From an uncultured Burkholderiales bacterium (GTDB taxonomy: Bacteria; Pseudomonadota; Gammaproteobacteria; Burkholderiales; Burkholderiaceae_E): a DNA stretch of 47,916 nucleotides. Shown here piece after piece: positions 8,990-17,058 of this stretch. The translations under genes were made by a program, and so were the position numbers. Location of the stretch: positions 1-47,916 of the forward strand of contig CADEEH010000019.1 of assembly GCA_902826305.1 (NCBI GenBank), given 5' to 3'. The stretch's first letter is position 1. Each line of letters starts with the position of its first letter. The notes under the pieces were generated by a model. It saw only the letters and a program-made list of their open reading frames with translations. It made no database searches and was not told the DNA's origin.

Positions 8990-9684
8990 GGCGCCGCCTT
9001 CGTGCCGCCGGCTTCGCGTTCGCGGGTCAGCCGCTGCTCGAGCTGCCGGGCCAGTTCGCGTGCGGCGATGTCACCCTGGCGGCCCGCCGCCTCGTACCAG
9101 TTCAGTGCCTTGTCCAGATCCGTGGCCACGCCCAGTCCCTTCTCGTACATCGACGCCAGCATGTACTGCGCGGAGACGTCGCCGCTGATGGCCGACAGTT
9201 CGTACCAGCCGGCCGCCTGTGCGTAATCCTGCGCGACGCCTCTGCCGAGATAGTACTGCGTGGCCAGTTCCAGCGCGGCCTGCGGATGGCCCTGGCGCGC
9301 GGCCTTCTCGAACCAGCGCGTGGCGTCGGTCGCCGACTTGCGCAGGTAGTTGCCGGTGTCGAACATCGACGCCAGCATGAACTGCGCGGGCGCGAATCCG
9401 GCCTCGGCGCTGGCGCGCAGTTCGCGCAGCGCGGTCTCCAGCGGCGTGCGCAGGCTCTCCTCGCGGATCCTGATCACCGCGAGGTTGTACTTCGCCGACG
9501 GATCCCCGGCCGACGCGGCGCGGGCATACAGCGCCCGGGCGCGCTCGACATCGTCGCGTTCGTAGGCCTCGAACGCCTCGCGGTTCCAGGAGCGGATCGA
9601 CTCGGCGCCCGGCACGGCGATCACCGGCGCCGCGTATATCGCACCGGTCATGCAGACGGCAAGCAGCAGCGGACGAAGACTCAC
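8986..9684 (-). CDS. Sel1-repeat (SLR/TPR-like) protein, probably periplasmic
   Basis: After a likely signal peptide ([19 protein letters not shown]) come about five Sel1-like repeats, for example [21 protein letters not shown], then [42 protein letters not shown] and [20 protein letters not shown]. Such solenoids mediate protein-protein contacts. I prefer the GTG at 9684, which puts the signal peptide at the N-terminus (232 residues); an ATG at 9747 would add 21 residues and run into two palindromes. It is coupled to pdxH by a 4-bp overlap. The function is unknown. Confidence 0.8.
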   Translation of the reverse strand: MSLRPLLLAVCMTGAIYAAPVIAVPGAESIRSWNREAFEAYERDDVERARALYARAASAGDPSAKYNLAVIRIREESLRTPLETALRELRASAEAGFAPAQFMLASMFDTGNYLRKSATDATRWFEKAARQGHPQAALELATQYYLGRGVAQDYAQAAGWYELSAISGDVSAQYMLASMYEKGLGVATDLDKALNWYEAAGRQGDIAARELARQLEQRLTREREAGGTKAAP

Positions 9685-9718
9685 GACGGACTTGGCGGAC
9701 GGTGGCGGCACGCCTGTC

Positions 9719-9773
9719 GGAGTGTCACTCCAACGCGGGCGAGGCACAAGTGTGACCCGTCGTCACGACGGGT
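9719..9773. repeat. Two perfect palindromes in a divergent promoter region
   Basis: GGAGTG-t-CACTCC (9719-9731) and ACCCGTCGT-c-ACGACGGGT (9755-9773) lie 23 bp apart between the Sel1-repeat gene (minus) and lemA (plus). Odd-centred perfect inverted repeats in a divergent region look like protein-binding sites, but no regulator gene is adjacent. Confidence 0.45.
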
Positions 9774-9867
9774 GCCGGCTGCCGGCCGCCGTTGCGGGTG
9801 CTCTCGGATCCCCTGCGAATCGGCCTGCTAGACTCCGTGCCCGAGGCATCTCACTGGGGAGCGAAGC

Positions 9868-10479
9868 ATGACCTTGATCGGGCGCAGCATCCGGGGCCTC
9901 GTGGCCGCGTTGTTGGTCGCAACACTCTGGGGCTGCGGATACAACGACATCCAGCTCAAGGACGAGACGACGAAGTCGTCGTGGTCGGAAGTGCTCAACC
10001 AGTACCAGCGCCGTGCGGACCTGATCCCGAACCTGGTGAACACGGTCAAGGGCTATGCGCAGCAGGAGAAGGACGTGCTGATCGCGGTCACCGAAGCGCG
10101 TTCGCGCGTGGGCCAGATCAAGGTCGATCCGACCAACGCGCAGTCGCTCAAGCAGTTCGAGGATGCCCAGCGCGACATGGGCAGTGCATTGTCGCGGCTG
10201 CTGGTGGTCGCGGAGAACTATCCGCAGCTCAAGTCCGACGCCGCCTTCCGCGATCTGCAGGCGCAGCTCGAGGGCACCGAGAACCGGATCACGGTCGCCC
10301 GCAAGCGCTACATCGATTCGGTGCAGGACTACAACGTGCTGGTGCGCCGGTTCCCGGTCAACCTGACCGCGATGGTCTTCGGTTATGACGCCAAGCCGCA
10401 GTTCGCGGTCGAGAACGAACGCGAGATCTCGAAGCCGCCGGCGGTGAACTTCGACAAGCCGGGTGAACCGAAGAAATAG
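9868..10479 (+). CDS. LemA family lipoprotein
   Basis: A 203-residue protein with a lipoprotein signal (LVAALLVATLWGCG, lipidated Cys near residue 23) and the LemA core: YQRRADLIPNLVNTVKGYAQQEKDVLIAVTEARSRV, then long amphipathic helices with AENYPQLKSDAAFRDLQAQLEGTENRI. LemA proteins sit in the envelope; their molecular role is unsettled. GGGGAG precedes the ATG, and an extended -10 (TGCTAGACT) ends near 9833. It heads a three-gene module with two TPM-domain proteins, a common bacterial combination. Confidence 0.92.
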   Translation: MTLIGRSIRGLVAALLVATLWGCGYNDIQLKDETTKSSWSEVLNQYQRRADLIPNLVNTVKGYAQQEKDVLIAVTEARSRVGQIKVDPTNAQSLKQFEDAQRDMGSALSRLLVVAENYPQLKSDAAFRDLQAQLEGTENRITVARKRYIDSVQDYNVLVRRFPVNLTAMVFGYDAKPQFAVENEREISKPPAVNFDKPGEPKK

Positions 10480-10511
10480 GTCGGGCGCGCTGGCTGCGTG
10501 CCGGCCGTGAC

Positions 10512-11486
10512 ATGTACGTTGCACCCCTCGCCCCGGTGCCCGCGGTGAGCGCACGCGCATCGCGCGCGCTCGCCGCGCTGGTCCTGCTCGCGCTGGTTGC
10601 GATTGCGGCCGTCTGCATGCGGCCGGCCGCCGCGCAGCAGGCGGTGCCGACGCTGTCGGCCCGGGTCACCGACCTGACCGGCACACTCGATCCCGGCCAG
10701 CGCCAGCAGCTCGAACAGGAACTGGCCGCGATCGAGTCACGCAAGGGGGCACAGGTCGGCGTGCTGATCGTGCCGACGACACAGCCCGAGACGATCGAGC
10801 AGTACGGCATCCGGGTCGCCGAGGCCTGGAAGCTGGGACGAAGCCGGGTCGACGGGCGCAAGGTCGACGACGGCCTGCTGATCCTGGTCGCGAAGAACGA
10901 CCGTCGCGTGCGGCTCGAAGTCGGCTACGGGCTCGAAGGTGTGATCCCGGATGCGATCGCGCGCCGGATCATCGCCGAGACACTGACGCCGCGCTTCCGC
11001 CAGCAGGACTTCTTCGGCGGCCTGACGTCGGCGGTGGGTGAGATCGGCCGCCTGATCGACGGGGAGGCGTTGCCCGAGCCCTGGCGGCAGGGCCAGGCCC
11101 GATCGGCGCAGGGCGAGCTCGACCTCGGCTGGTTCGGCGGGATCGTCTTCGGCCTGATCGCCGGTTTCATCGCCGCGGCGATCATCGGCCGGTTGTTCGG
11201 CTCGATGGTCGGTGCCGGAGCCAGCGGGTTCCTGGCGATGAGTGGTGGTGCGCCGATCGTGATCGCGCTGGCGATCGGCCTGGTCGCGTTCTTCGTGCTG
11301 CTGGTGCTGACGTCGGTTTCGCACGGCATGCGACGGGTCGGCCGCCATACCTACCGCACCGGGCCGGTGATCCTGCCCGGCGGCTGGGGCGGGGGCGGCG
11401 GCGGTGGCTGGGGTGGCGGGAGCGGCGGCGGCTGGAGCGGCGGCGGCGGTGGTTTCGGCGGCGGCGGCGCGTCGGGGGACTGGTGA
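10512..11486 (+). CDS. TPM-domain membrane protein with Gly-rich tail (YgcG-like)
   Basis: The 324-residue protein has a signal/anchor segment (about residues 16-40), a TPM domain (LSARVTDLTGTLDPGQRQQLE through DGLLILVAKNDRRVRLEVGYGLEGVIPDAIARRI), two membrane segments (about 215-240 and 250-275), and a tail of almost only Gly, Trp and Ser ending in GGGGASGDW. TPM domains are linked to photosystem repair phosphatase activity in plants and are common in bacteria next to LemA. The start is 32 nt after lemA. The final four bases overlap the next gene. The tail is coding low complexity, not a DNA repeat. Confidence 0.9.
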   Translation: MYVAPLAPVPAVSARASRALAALVLLALVAIAAVCMRPAAAQQAVPTLSARVTDLTGTLDPGQRQQLEQELAAIESRKGAQVGVLIVPTTQPETIEQYGIRVAEAWKLGRSRVDGRKVDDGLLILVAKNDRRVRLEVGYGLEGVIPDAIARRIIAETLTPRFRQQDFFGGLTSAVGEIGRLIDGEALPEPWRQGQARSAQGELDLGWFGGIVFGLIAGFIAAAIIGRLFGSMVGAGASGFLAMSGGAPIVIALAIGLVAFFVLLVLTSVSHGMRRVGRHTYRTGPVILPGGWGGGGGGGWGGGSGGGWSGGGGGFGGGGASGDW

Positions 11487-11998
11487 GCGCCGCCCGTCCG
11501 AGCCGCCTGAAGCGGGTGATCCGTCACCTGCGGGTCGACGAGCGCGACCTGCGCCGACTGTTCCCGCCCGCGGCCTTCGATCGCATCGAAGCGGTGATCG
11601 CCGAAGGCGAGACGCGGCACTCGGCCGAGGTCCGGATCGCGATCGAAGCGTCGCTGGACGTGTATCAGGTGTGGGCCGGCATCAGCAGCCGGCAACGTGC
11701 GCTCGGGGTGTTCGCCGACCTCGGCGTCTGGGACACCGAGGGCAACAACGGCGTGCTGATCTACCTGCTGCTGGCCGATCACGCGGTCGAGGTGGTCGCC
11801 GACCGCGCAGCCGCGCGTGTGGTCGGCGAAGCCGACTGGCAGCAGGTCTGTGAACGGGTCCGCGCCGGATTCCAGCGCAACGAACCACTCGCCGGGCTGC
11901 TGTCGGCGATCGACCTGGCCAACACGCTGCTGGCCCGTGGATTTCCGCCGGGTGCGCGCAATCCGGACGAGTTGCCGAACCGGCCGTCGATCGTCTGA
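11483..11998 (+). CDS. TPM-domain protein, cytoplasmic type
   Basis: A 171-residue protein overlapping the preceding gene by GTGA, so it starts at GTG by translational coupling. It has a TPM-like core (AFDRIEAVIAEGETRHSAEVRIAIEASL ... NNGVLIYLLLADHAVEVVADRAAARVV) with no signal peptide or membrane span. The pairing of a membrane TPM protein with a soluble one, after LemA, is a recurrent arrangement in Proteobacteria. The biochemical function is unknown. Confidence 0.87.
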   Translation: MSAARPSRLKRVIRHLRVDERDLRRLFPPAAFDRIEAVIAEGETRHSAEVRIAIEASLDVYQVWAGISSRQRALGVFADLGVWDTEGNNGVLIYLLLADHAVEVVADRAAARVVGEADWQQVCERVRAGFQRNEPLAGLLSAIDLANTLLARGFPPGARNPDELPNRPSIV

Positions 11999-12024
11999 TC
12001 GGTCTGATCTTCCGATCGGAAGGG

Positions 12025-13488
12025 TCAGCCGCGTGGGCTCGCGAGCAGCGGCTCCAGCGTCTCGGCGACGTCGAACAGCGATTCCTCGCCGGCGAAGCGA
12101 CCGACGACCTGCAGCCCCACCGGCAGCGGCGGCGACTCGCCATCGCGGGCGAAACCGCACGGCACCGACAGTGCGGGATGCCCGCTGATGGTGATCCAGT
12201 AGCAGCTCTTGAGCCAGTCGATGTAGGTGGCCTGCGGCTCGTCGTCGATCGACGTCGGATACGGCACGTCGAGGGCGAACGGCAGCACCTGCGCCGTCGG
12301 CAGCAGCCAGGCATCGAACTGACGCATGAACGCGGCCATCCGCTCGAATACCGCCGCACGCTGCCGCATCGCGCGGCCGATCTCGTCGGCGGTGAGTTTC
12401 ATGCCCTGTTCGATGTTCCAGACCACCGTGTCCTTCATCCGGTGGCGATCGGTGCGGTAGGTCTGCGCATGCAGTGCGACGAACAACAGGCCGCGCAGCG
12501 TCTGGAAACACTCGTCGGCGCCGCTGAAGTCGGGTGTCGCACGAACCAGCTTGCAGCCGGCATCCTCGATGCGCAGGTAGGCCTGCTCGATCGCCCGGCG
12601 GACCGGTTCGGCGACCGGAAAACCGCCGTCGCAGTCGATCGTGCAGGCGATGCGCATGCCCGCGACCGGGCGCCGGGGACGCGACTGGCCGGAGCCGAGT
12701 GCCTGTGCCCAGTCGGCGATCGGGCGGCGCACCTGCGGCGCGTGGATCGCGCGGTGCACGAGCCGCAGGTCGTCGACCGATCGCCCCATCGGGCCGACCA
12801 GTCCGAGTGAATCGAACGCACCAGCACCGGCGTGCATCGACGGATCACCGAACGAGGACGGTCGCAGGCCGACGACGCCGCAGAAGCTGGCGGGATTGCG
12901 CAGGCTGGCGGCGAGGTCCGAGCCGTCGGCGACCACCGTCATGCCGCAGGCCAGCGCGGCAGCGGCACCGCCCGACGAACCACCGACGGTGCGGGAGGTG
13001 TCGTACGGGTTGCAGGTGCCGCCGAAGACCGTGTTGAAGGTCTGCGAACCGGCACCGAATTCGGGTGTGTTCGACTTGGCGATCAGCACCGCCTGTGCCT
13101 CCTTGAGGCGCGCGACCAGCGGATCGTCGTGCTCCGGTACCCGGTCGGCGAAGATCGGCGAGGCGAGTGTCGTGCGCACCCCCGCGGTGGCGAGCAGGTC
13201 CTTCGCGCACCAGGGCAAGCCGGCGAGTGCGCCGACCGGTTCACCGGCGGCGATCGCGCGATCGATGCCGGCCAGACGCACGCGAAGTTCGTCGGCCGGC
13301 AGGCGTGTCGGCAGTGCGTTGATCGTTCCGTCGACGGCGTCGATCCGCGCCAGGCAGTGTTCGAGCACCCGCGACGGCGAACTCGCGCCGCGCGCGAACT
13401 CGCCGATCAGCGCGCGGATCGGCGGCAGCGGCATCGGATCGAGAAGCGGCGCGCCGGTGGCGGGTGCCGTGTCGTGTTCACGGTTCAT
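12025..13488 (-). CDS. Amidase signature family hydrolase
   Basis: A 487-residue amidase with the Ser-Ser-Lys triad region: LPWCAKDLLATAGV (Lys), GGSSGGAAAALACG (first Ser) and GSDLAASLRNPASFCGVVGL (the cis-Ser and nucleophile Ser; usual form GSDTGGSIRxPA). The C-terminal part contains LPPLPVGLQVVG-type sequence that closes the fold. The substrate is unknown. It is read convergently to the TPM genes. The ATG at 13488 lacks a clear Shine-Dalgarno. Confidence 0.88.
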   Translation of the reverse strand: MNREHDTAPATGAPLLDPMPLPPIRALIGEFARGASSPSRVLEHCLARIDAVDGTINALPTRLPADELRVRLAGIDRAIAAGEPVGALAGLPWCAKDLLATAGVRTTLASPIFADRVPEHDDPLVARLKEAQAVLIAKSNTPEFGAGSQTFNTVFGGTCNPYDTSRTVGGSSGGAAAALACGMTVVADGSDLAASLRNPASFCGVVGLRPSSFGDPSMHAGAGAFDSLGLVGPMGRSVDDLRLVHRAIHAPQVRRPIADWAQALGSGQSRPRRPVAGMRIACTIDCDGGFPVAEPVRRAIEQAYLRIEDAGCKLVRATPDFSGADECFQTLRGLLFVALHAQTYRTDRHRMKDTVVWNIEQGMKLTADEIGRAMRQRAAVFERMAAFMRQFDAWLLPTAQVLPFALDVPYPTSIDDEPQATYIDWLKSCYWITISGHPALSVPCGFARDGESPPLPVGLQVVGRFAGEESLFDVAETLEPLLASPRG

Positions 13489-13551
13489 CGGCGGGACTCG
13501 GCGCGAGAGGTGAGGAGACGAAGGCTGAAACGACGATCGGTCCTGATCGGG

Positions 13552-13989
13552 TCAGGCAAGTGGCTTGGCTGCCGGCAGACCGGCGAGCGGCTGATCCGAT
13601 GTCAACGACGCGAGCAGCAGCCGGCGGCACGAAGCCGCATCGAGCGACAACCCGTAGCCGACCGCCAGCGCACGCGCCGAGTCGTCGAGCCGGGGACCGC
13701 GTTCGGCCGGAGTGCAGGCACGGAGCTCGGCGCAGTACGCATCGAGTTCGGACGACAGCCGGTAGCGGTGTGACAGGTAGTACAACGCGAAGTGCACGAT
13801 CGCACCGCGTTTCCAGAACTGCTTGCAGTGCTCGAGTTCGTGCACGATCGTCGGCCAGTCGTCGTCGTGGCTGCGGTCGAGCACGATCAGCGGGCCCAGG
13901 CACGCGCCGACGAGCCGGCCCGGCAGTCGGCGCACCGACACCGACAGCACCGGCATCCAGCCCCAGATCGAATAGAACTTCAACGTCAC
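13552..13989 (-). CDS. Small protein with HExxH motif, function unknown
   Basis: A 145-residue protein with WPTIVHELEHCKQFWKRG, an HExxH zinc-peptidase-like motif, followed by a hydrophobic segment AIVHFALYYLSHRY and SSELDAYCAELRAC, where a Glu or Asp could be the third ligand. The layout resembles short zincin-like domains, but I do not recognise the family. It lies 63 nt upstream of the amidase on the same strand, so they may be co-transcribed. It faces away from the DUF3108 gene across a 36-bp gap. Confidence 0.7.
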   Translation of the reverse strand: MTLKFYSIWGWMPVLSVSVRRLPGRLVGACLGPLIVLDRSHDDDWPTIVHELEHCKQFWKRGAIVHFALYYLSHRYRLSSELDAYCAELRACTPAERGPRLDDSARALAVGYGLSLDAASCRRLLLASLTSDQPLAGLPAAKPLA

Positions 13990-14025
13990 GGCGATCTTCC
14001 TTGGCGGACGTTACCATAGCTTGCC

Positions 14026-15219
14026 GTGCCACGTGACTTCGATGAATCGGGGCAGGCCGGGTCCGGGACCGGGCCGTCCCGAACGCTGCGGGGCGTGATC
14101 GCATGCACCGCGATCGCGCTGTCGGTGCTCGTGCACTGGGTGGGACTGGCCTGGGTCGCGTTGCGCCTCGGCGTTTTCGCGCCGCCGGAAGACCCTGCCG
14201 ACGACCCGGTGGAGGTGACGATGGTGACGCCGCAGCCCCCGCCGCCATCGAAGCCCTTGCCTGAGGAGGCGGCGAAGCCCGTGCCCCCGCCGCGTGCACG
14301 ACCCGCGCCGAAACCTCCGCGCAAGCCGCCGGAGCCGGCCGCGGCCGCGCCGGCGGTGCCCGCATCCGGATCGGCCGCGGCGCCCGATCCGGTCGCTGCG
14401 CCCGGCGAGCCGCAGCCGACGTTGCCGCCCGATGCACCCGCCACCACGGCCGATGGCACCACGGGCGATCCGGGTGACAAGGGCAGCCCGGACGTGACGG
14501 AGCCGGCGCCGGCCGCACCACCCGAGCCGGCGCCGCTGCTCTACGGCAGATCGCTCGGCGACCCGCCGAGGTCCGGCGAGTGGCCGTACTACTTCCACTA
14601 CGGCGACTACACCGACGGCGGCCTGAAGGTGGCCGAGGTCATGCTGCAACTCGCCTACCAGGGCGACAGCTACAGGGTCCGGCTCCAGGGCGAGGCGCGC
14701 GGTTTCTATTCGCTGCTGCCCAAGTTCAAGGGCACACTGGTGTTCAGCAGCCAGGGCAGCGTCGGTCCGAACGGACTGATGCCGCAACGGTATTCCGATC
14801 GGCGCCCGGGTCGCGACGAACGCTGGGCCGCGGTCGACTACGAGGCGCGCACGGTAAACTTCTCGCGCAACCAGGCCACCGTGCCGCTGGTCGACGGTGC
14901 CCAGGACCTGATGTCCGCGTTGTGGCAGCTCGCGATGGTGGTGCAGGCGATGCCCGACAAGGCGAACCTCGGCGAAACGATCGAGATCCCGGTGATCGGC
15001 TCGCGTTCGGTGGACCGGGTGCGCTTCGTCTCGAAGGGCATCGAGTCGCTCGCCACCGATGTCGGGCCGGTCGACGCACTGCATTTCGCGCCATCGGCCG
15101 AGCCGGCGACCGAGGAGAAACTCGACGTCTGGCTCGGCGTGCGGGAAGGGATGATCCCGGTCCGCATCCGGTTGACCGGTCGTCGCGGCGAGGTGTTCGA
15201 CCTGCTGTGGCGGCGCTGA
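14026..15219 (+). CDS. DUF3108 domain protein with Pro-rich linker
   Basis: The 397-residue protein has an N-terminal membrane anchor (about residues 25-48), a long Pro/Ala linker (about 60-175) like that of TonB-type proteins, and a C-terminal DUF3108 domain (GEWPYYFHYGDYTDGGLKVAEV onward, ending GMIPVRIRLTGRRGEVFDLLW). DUF3108 proteins are envelope proteins of unknown function, common in Betaproteobacteria. The GTG at 14026 is the likely start. It is followed 27 nt later by the MBL hydrolase. Confidence 0.85.
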   Translation: MPRDFDESGQAGSGTGPSRTLRGVIACTAIALSVLVHWVGLAWVALRLGVFAPPEDPADDPVEVTMVTPQPPPPSKPLPEEAAKPVPPPRARPAPKPPRKPPEPAAAAPAVPASGSAAAPDPVAAPGEPQPTLPPDAPATTADGTTGDPGDKGSPDVTEPAPAAPPEPAPLLYGRSLGDPPRSGEWPYYFHYGDYTDGGLKVAEVMLQLAYQGDSYRVRLQGEARGFYSLLPKFKGTLVFSSQGSVGPNGLMPQRYSDRRPGRDERWAAVDYEARTVNFSRNQATVPLVDGAQDLMSALWQLAMVVQAMPDKANLGETIEIPVIGSRSVDRVRFVSKGIESLATDVGPVDALHFAPSAEPATEEKLDVWLGVREGMIPVRIRLTGRRGEVFDLLWRR

Positions 15220-15246
15220 TCCACGTCGAGGTCCAGGCGCAACGTG

Positions 15247-15960
15247 ATGAGTGAATCCGAAACCGAGTCCCTTCCCGATCACGGGCTGCAACTGACGATC
15301 GTGCCGGTCACGCCGTTCCAGCAGAACTGTTCGCTGCTGGTGTGTGCCCACAGCAATCGGGCCGCGGTCGTCGATCCCGGGGGTGACCTCGATCGGATCG
15401 ACCAGGCGCTCGAGCGCAGCGGTGCGGTGTTGGACAAGGTGTTCCTGACCCACGGCCACATCGACCATTGCGGCCAGGCGGGTGACTACGCGCGCAGGCA
15501 CGGCGTGCGGCTGGAGGGACCCCACGAGGAGGACCGCTTCTGGATCGAGCAGTTGCCGGTGCAGAGCCGCATGTTCGGCTTCGAGCCGATGCGTTCGTTC
15601 GAGCCCGACCGCTGGCTCGCCGCCGGTGACACGATCAGCTTCGGCCGCCAGCACTTCGAGGTCCGGCACTGCCCCGGGCACACGCCGGGTCATGTCGTGT
15701 TCTTCCATCGCCTCGCGCGGCTGGCGATCGTCGGCGACGTGTTGTTCAACGGCTCGATCGGCCGCACCGATTTCCCGCGCGGTGATCATCCGACGCTGAT
15801 CCGTTCGATCGTCTCCGAACTCTGGCCGCTCGGTGACGATGTCGCCTTCGTCCCCGGGCACGGCCCGATGTCGACGTTCGGCGAGGAGCGCCGCAGCAAT
15901 CCGTATGTCGGGGATGCGGTCACGGGCAGGGATGCGGCCACCGGCACGAGGCGGGCGTAG
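15247..15960 (+). CDS. MBL-fold metallo-hydrolase (glyoxalase II-like, YcbL group)
   Basis: A 237-residue metallo-beta-lactamase-fold hydrolase with FLTHGHIDHCGQAG (metal ligands H69, H71, D73, H74), CPGHTPGHVVFFH, VGDVLFNGSIGRTDFPRGD and FVPGHGPMSTFGEERRSNPY. This set is typical of short glyoxalase II-like thioester hydrolases such as YcbL. An in-frame GTG directly precedes the ATG at 15247. It lies between the DUF3108 gene and the TRAP genes on the same strand. Confidence 0.9.
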   Translation: MSESETESLPDHGLQLTIVPVTPFQQNCSLLVCAHSNRAAVVDPGGDLDRIDQALERSGAVLDKVFLTHGHIDHCGQAGDYARRHGVRLEGPHEEDRFWIEQLPVQSRMFGFEPMRSFEPDRWLAAGDTISFGRQHFEVRHCPGHTPGHVVFFHRLARLAIVGDVLFNGSIGRTDFPRGDHPTLIRSIVSELWPLGDDVAFVPGHGPMSTFGEERRSNPYVGDAVTGRDAATGTRRA

Positions 15961-15991
15961 AATGCCCGCGATTTCGACAGGGGAGCGAGTG

Positions 15992-16942
15992 ATGAGGCGT
16001 TCGGTGTGGATGGTGCTGGCTGCAGCGATCTTCGTCACGTTGCCCGTGCAGGCGCAGCAGTTCTTCCGGATCGGCACCGGCGGCACCACAGGCACCTACT
16101 ATCCGGTCGGTGGCATGATCGCCAACGCGGTGTCGCAGCCGGGCCGGATCGTGGTCACCGCGCAGGCGTCCAACGGCTCGCTCGCCAACGTCAACGGCAT
16201 CGCCAGCGGGTCGGTCGAGTCCGGGTTCAGCCAGTCCGACGTGGCCACCTGGGCCTACACCGGCACCGGCACGTTCGACGGCAAGCCGAAGGTCGCCGGC
16301 CTTCGGATGATCGCCAACCTGTATCCCGAAAGTGTCCACGTCGTCGTCAAGAAGGGTGCGGGCATCCGGTCGGTCGCCGACCTCAAGGGCAAGCGGGTCG
16401 CACTCGACGAGCCGGGCTCGGGCACGCTGATCAATGCACGCATGATCCTCGCCGCCTATGGCGTCAAGGAATCCGAGATCAAGGCCGAGTACATCAAGCC
16501 GAACCAGGCCGGTGACAAGCTGAAGGACGGCGCACTCGATGCATTCTTCTTCGTCGGTGGCACACCGGCCGGCGCGATCGCCGAACTCGCCGCCGGCGGC
16601 ACCGGCATCGAACTGCTGCCGGTCGATGGCGCCGCCGCCGACGAGTTGCGCAAGCTCAGCCCGTTCTTCGCCCCGGAGACGATCGCCGCGGACACGTACA
16701 AAGGGGTCGCGGCGGTGCGCACGCTGGCCCTCGGTGCGCAGTGGGTGACCAGCGACAAGGCCGATGCCGACGTGGTCTACGCGATCACCAAGGCGCTGTT
16801 CAGCGATGCGACGCAGCAGACGCTGAAGTCGGGCCATGCCAAAGGTGCGTTCATCACCAAGGAGAACGCGGTCAAGGGTGTCGGCATCCCGTTCCATCCG
16901 GGTGCCGAGAGGTTCTACAAGGAAGCCGGGCTGATCAAGTGA
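15992..16942 (+). CDS. TAXI-type TRAP transporter substrate-binding protein
   Basis: Periplasmic binding protein of 316 residues: signal peptide MRRSVWMVLAAAIFVTLPVQA, then FRIGTGGTTGTYYPVGG, the hallmark of TAXI proteins, and ADLKGKRVALDEPGSGTLINA in the second lobe. It delivers an unidentified carboxylate-like solute to the TRAP permease encoded 116 nt downstream. GGGGAG precedes the ATG. The start falls 31 nt after the MBL gene. Confidence 0.95.
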   Translation: MRRSVWMVLAAAIFVTLPVQAQQFFRIGTGGTTGTYYPVGGMIANAVSQPGRIVVTAQASNGSLANVNGIASGSVESGFSQSDVATWAYTGTGTFDGKPKVAGLRMIANLYPESVHVVVKKGAGIRSVADLKGKRVALDEPGSGTLINARMILAAYGVKESEIKAEYIKPNQAGDKLKDGALDAFFFVGGTPAGAIAELAAGGTGIELLPVDGAAADELRKLSPFFAPETIAADTYKGVAAVRTLALGAQWVTSDKADADVVYAITKALFSDATQQTLKSGHAKGAFITKENAVKGVGIPFHPGAERFYKEAGLIK

Positions 16943-17058
16943 TCGATCGCGAGGCCGATCGCGTGATCGACCGCCCCCGCATTCCGTGAGTCGTCCGCCG
17001 ATCGGCGGGCCCACGAACACGAGCCCCGGCCGCGTGCCACACTGATCCGGGCGCCACG

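Noticed and set aside
11385-11480. Apparent GGC/GGT repeat tract
   Set aside because: It encodes the Gly-rich tail of the TPM protein, a known feature of this family, so it is not an independent DNA repeat.
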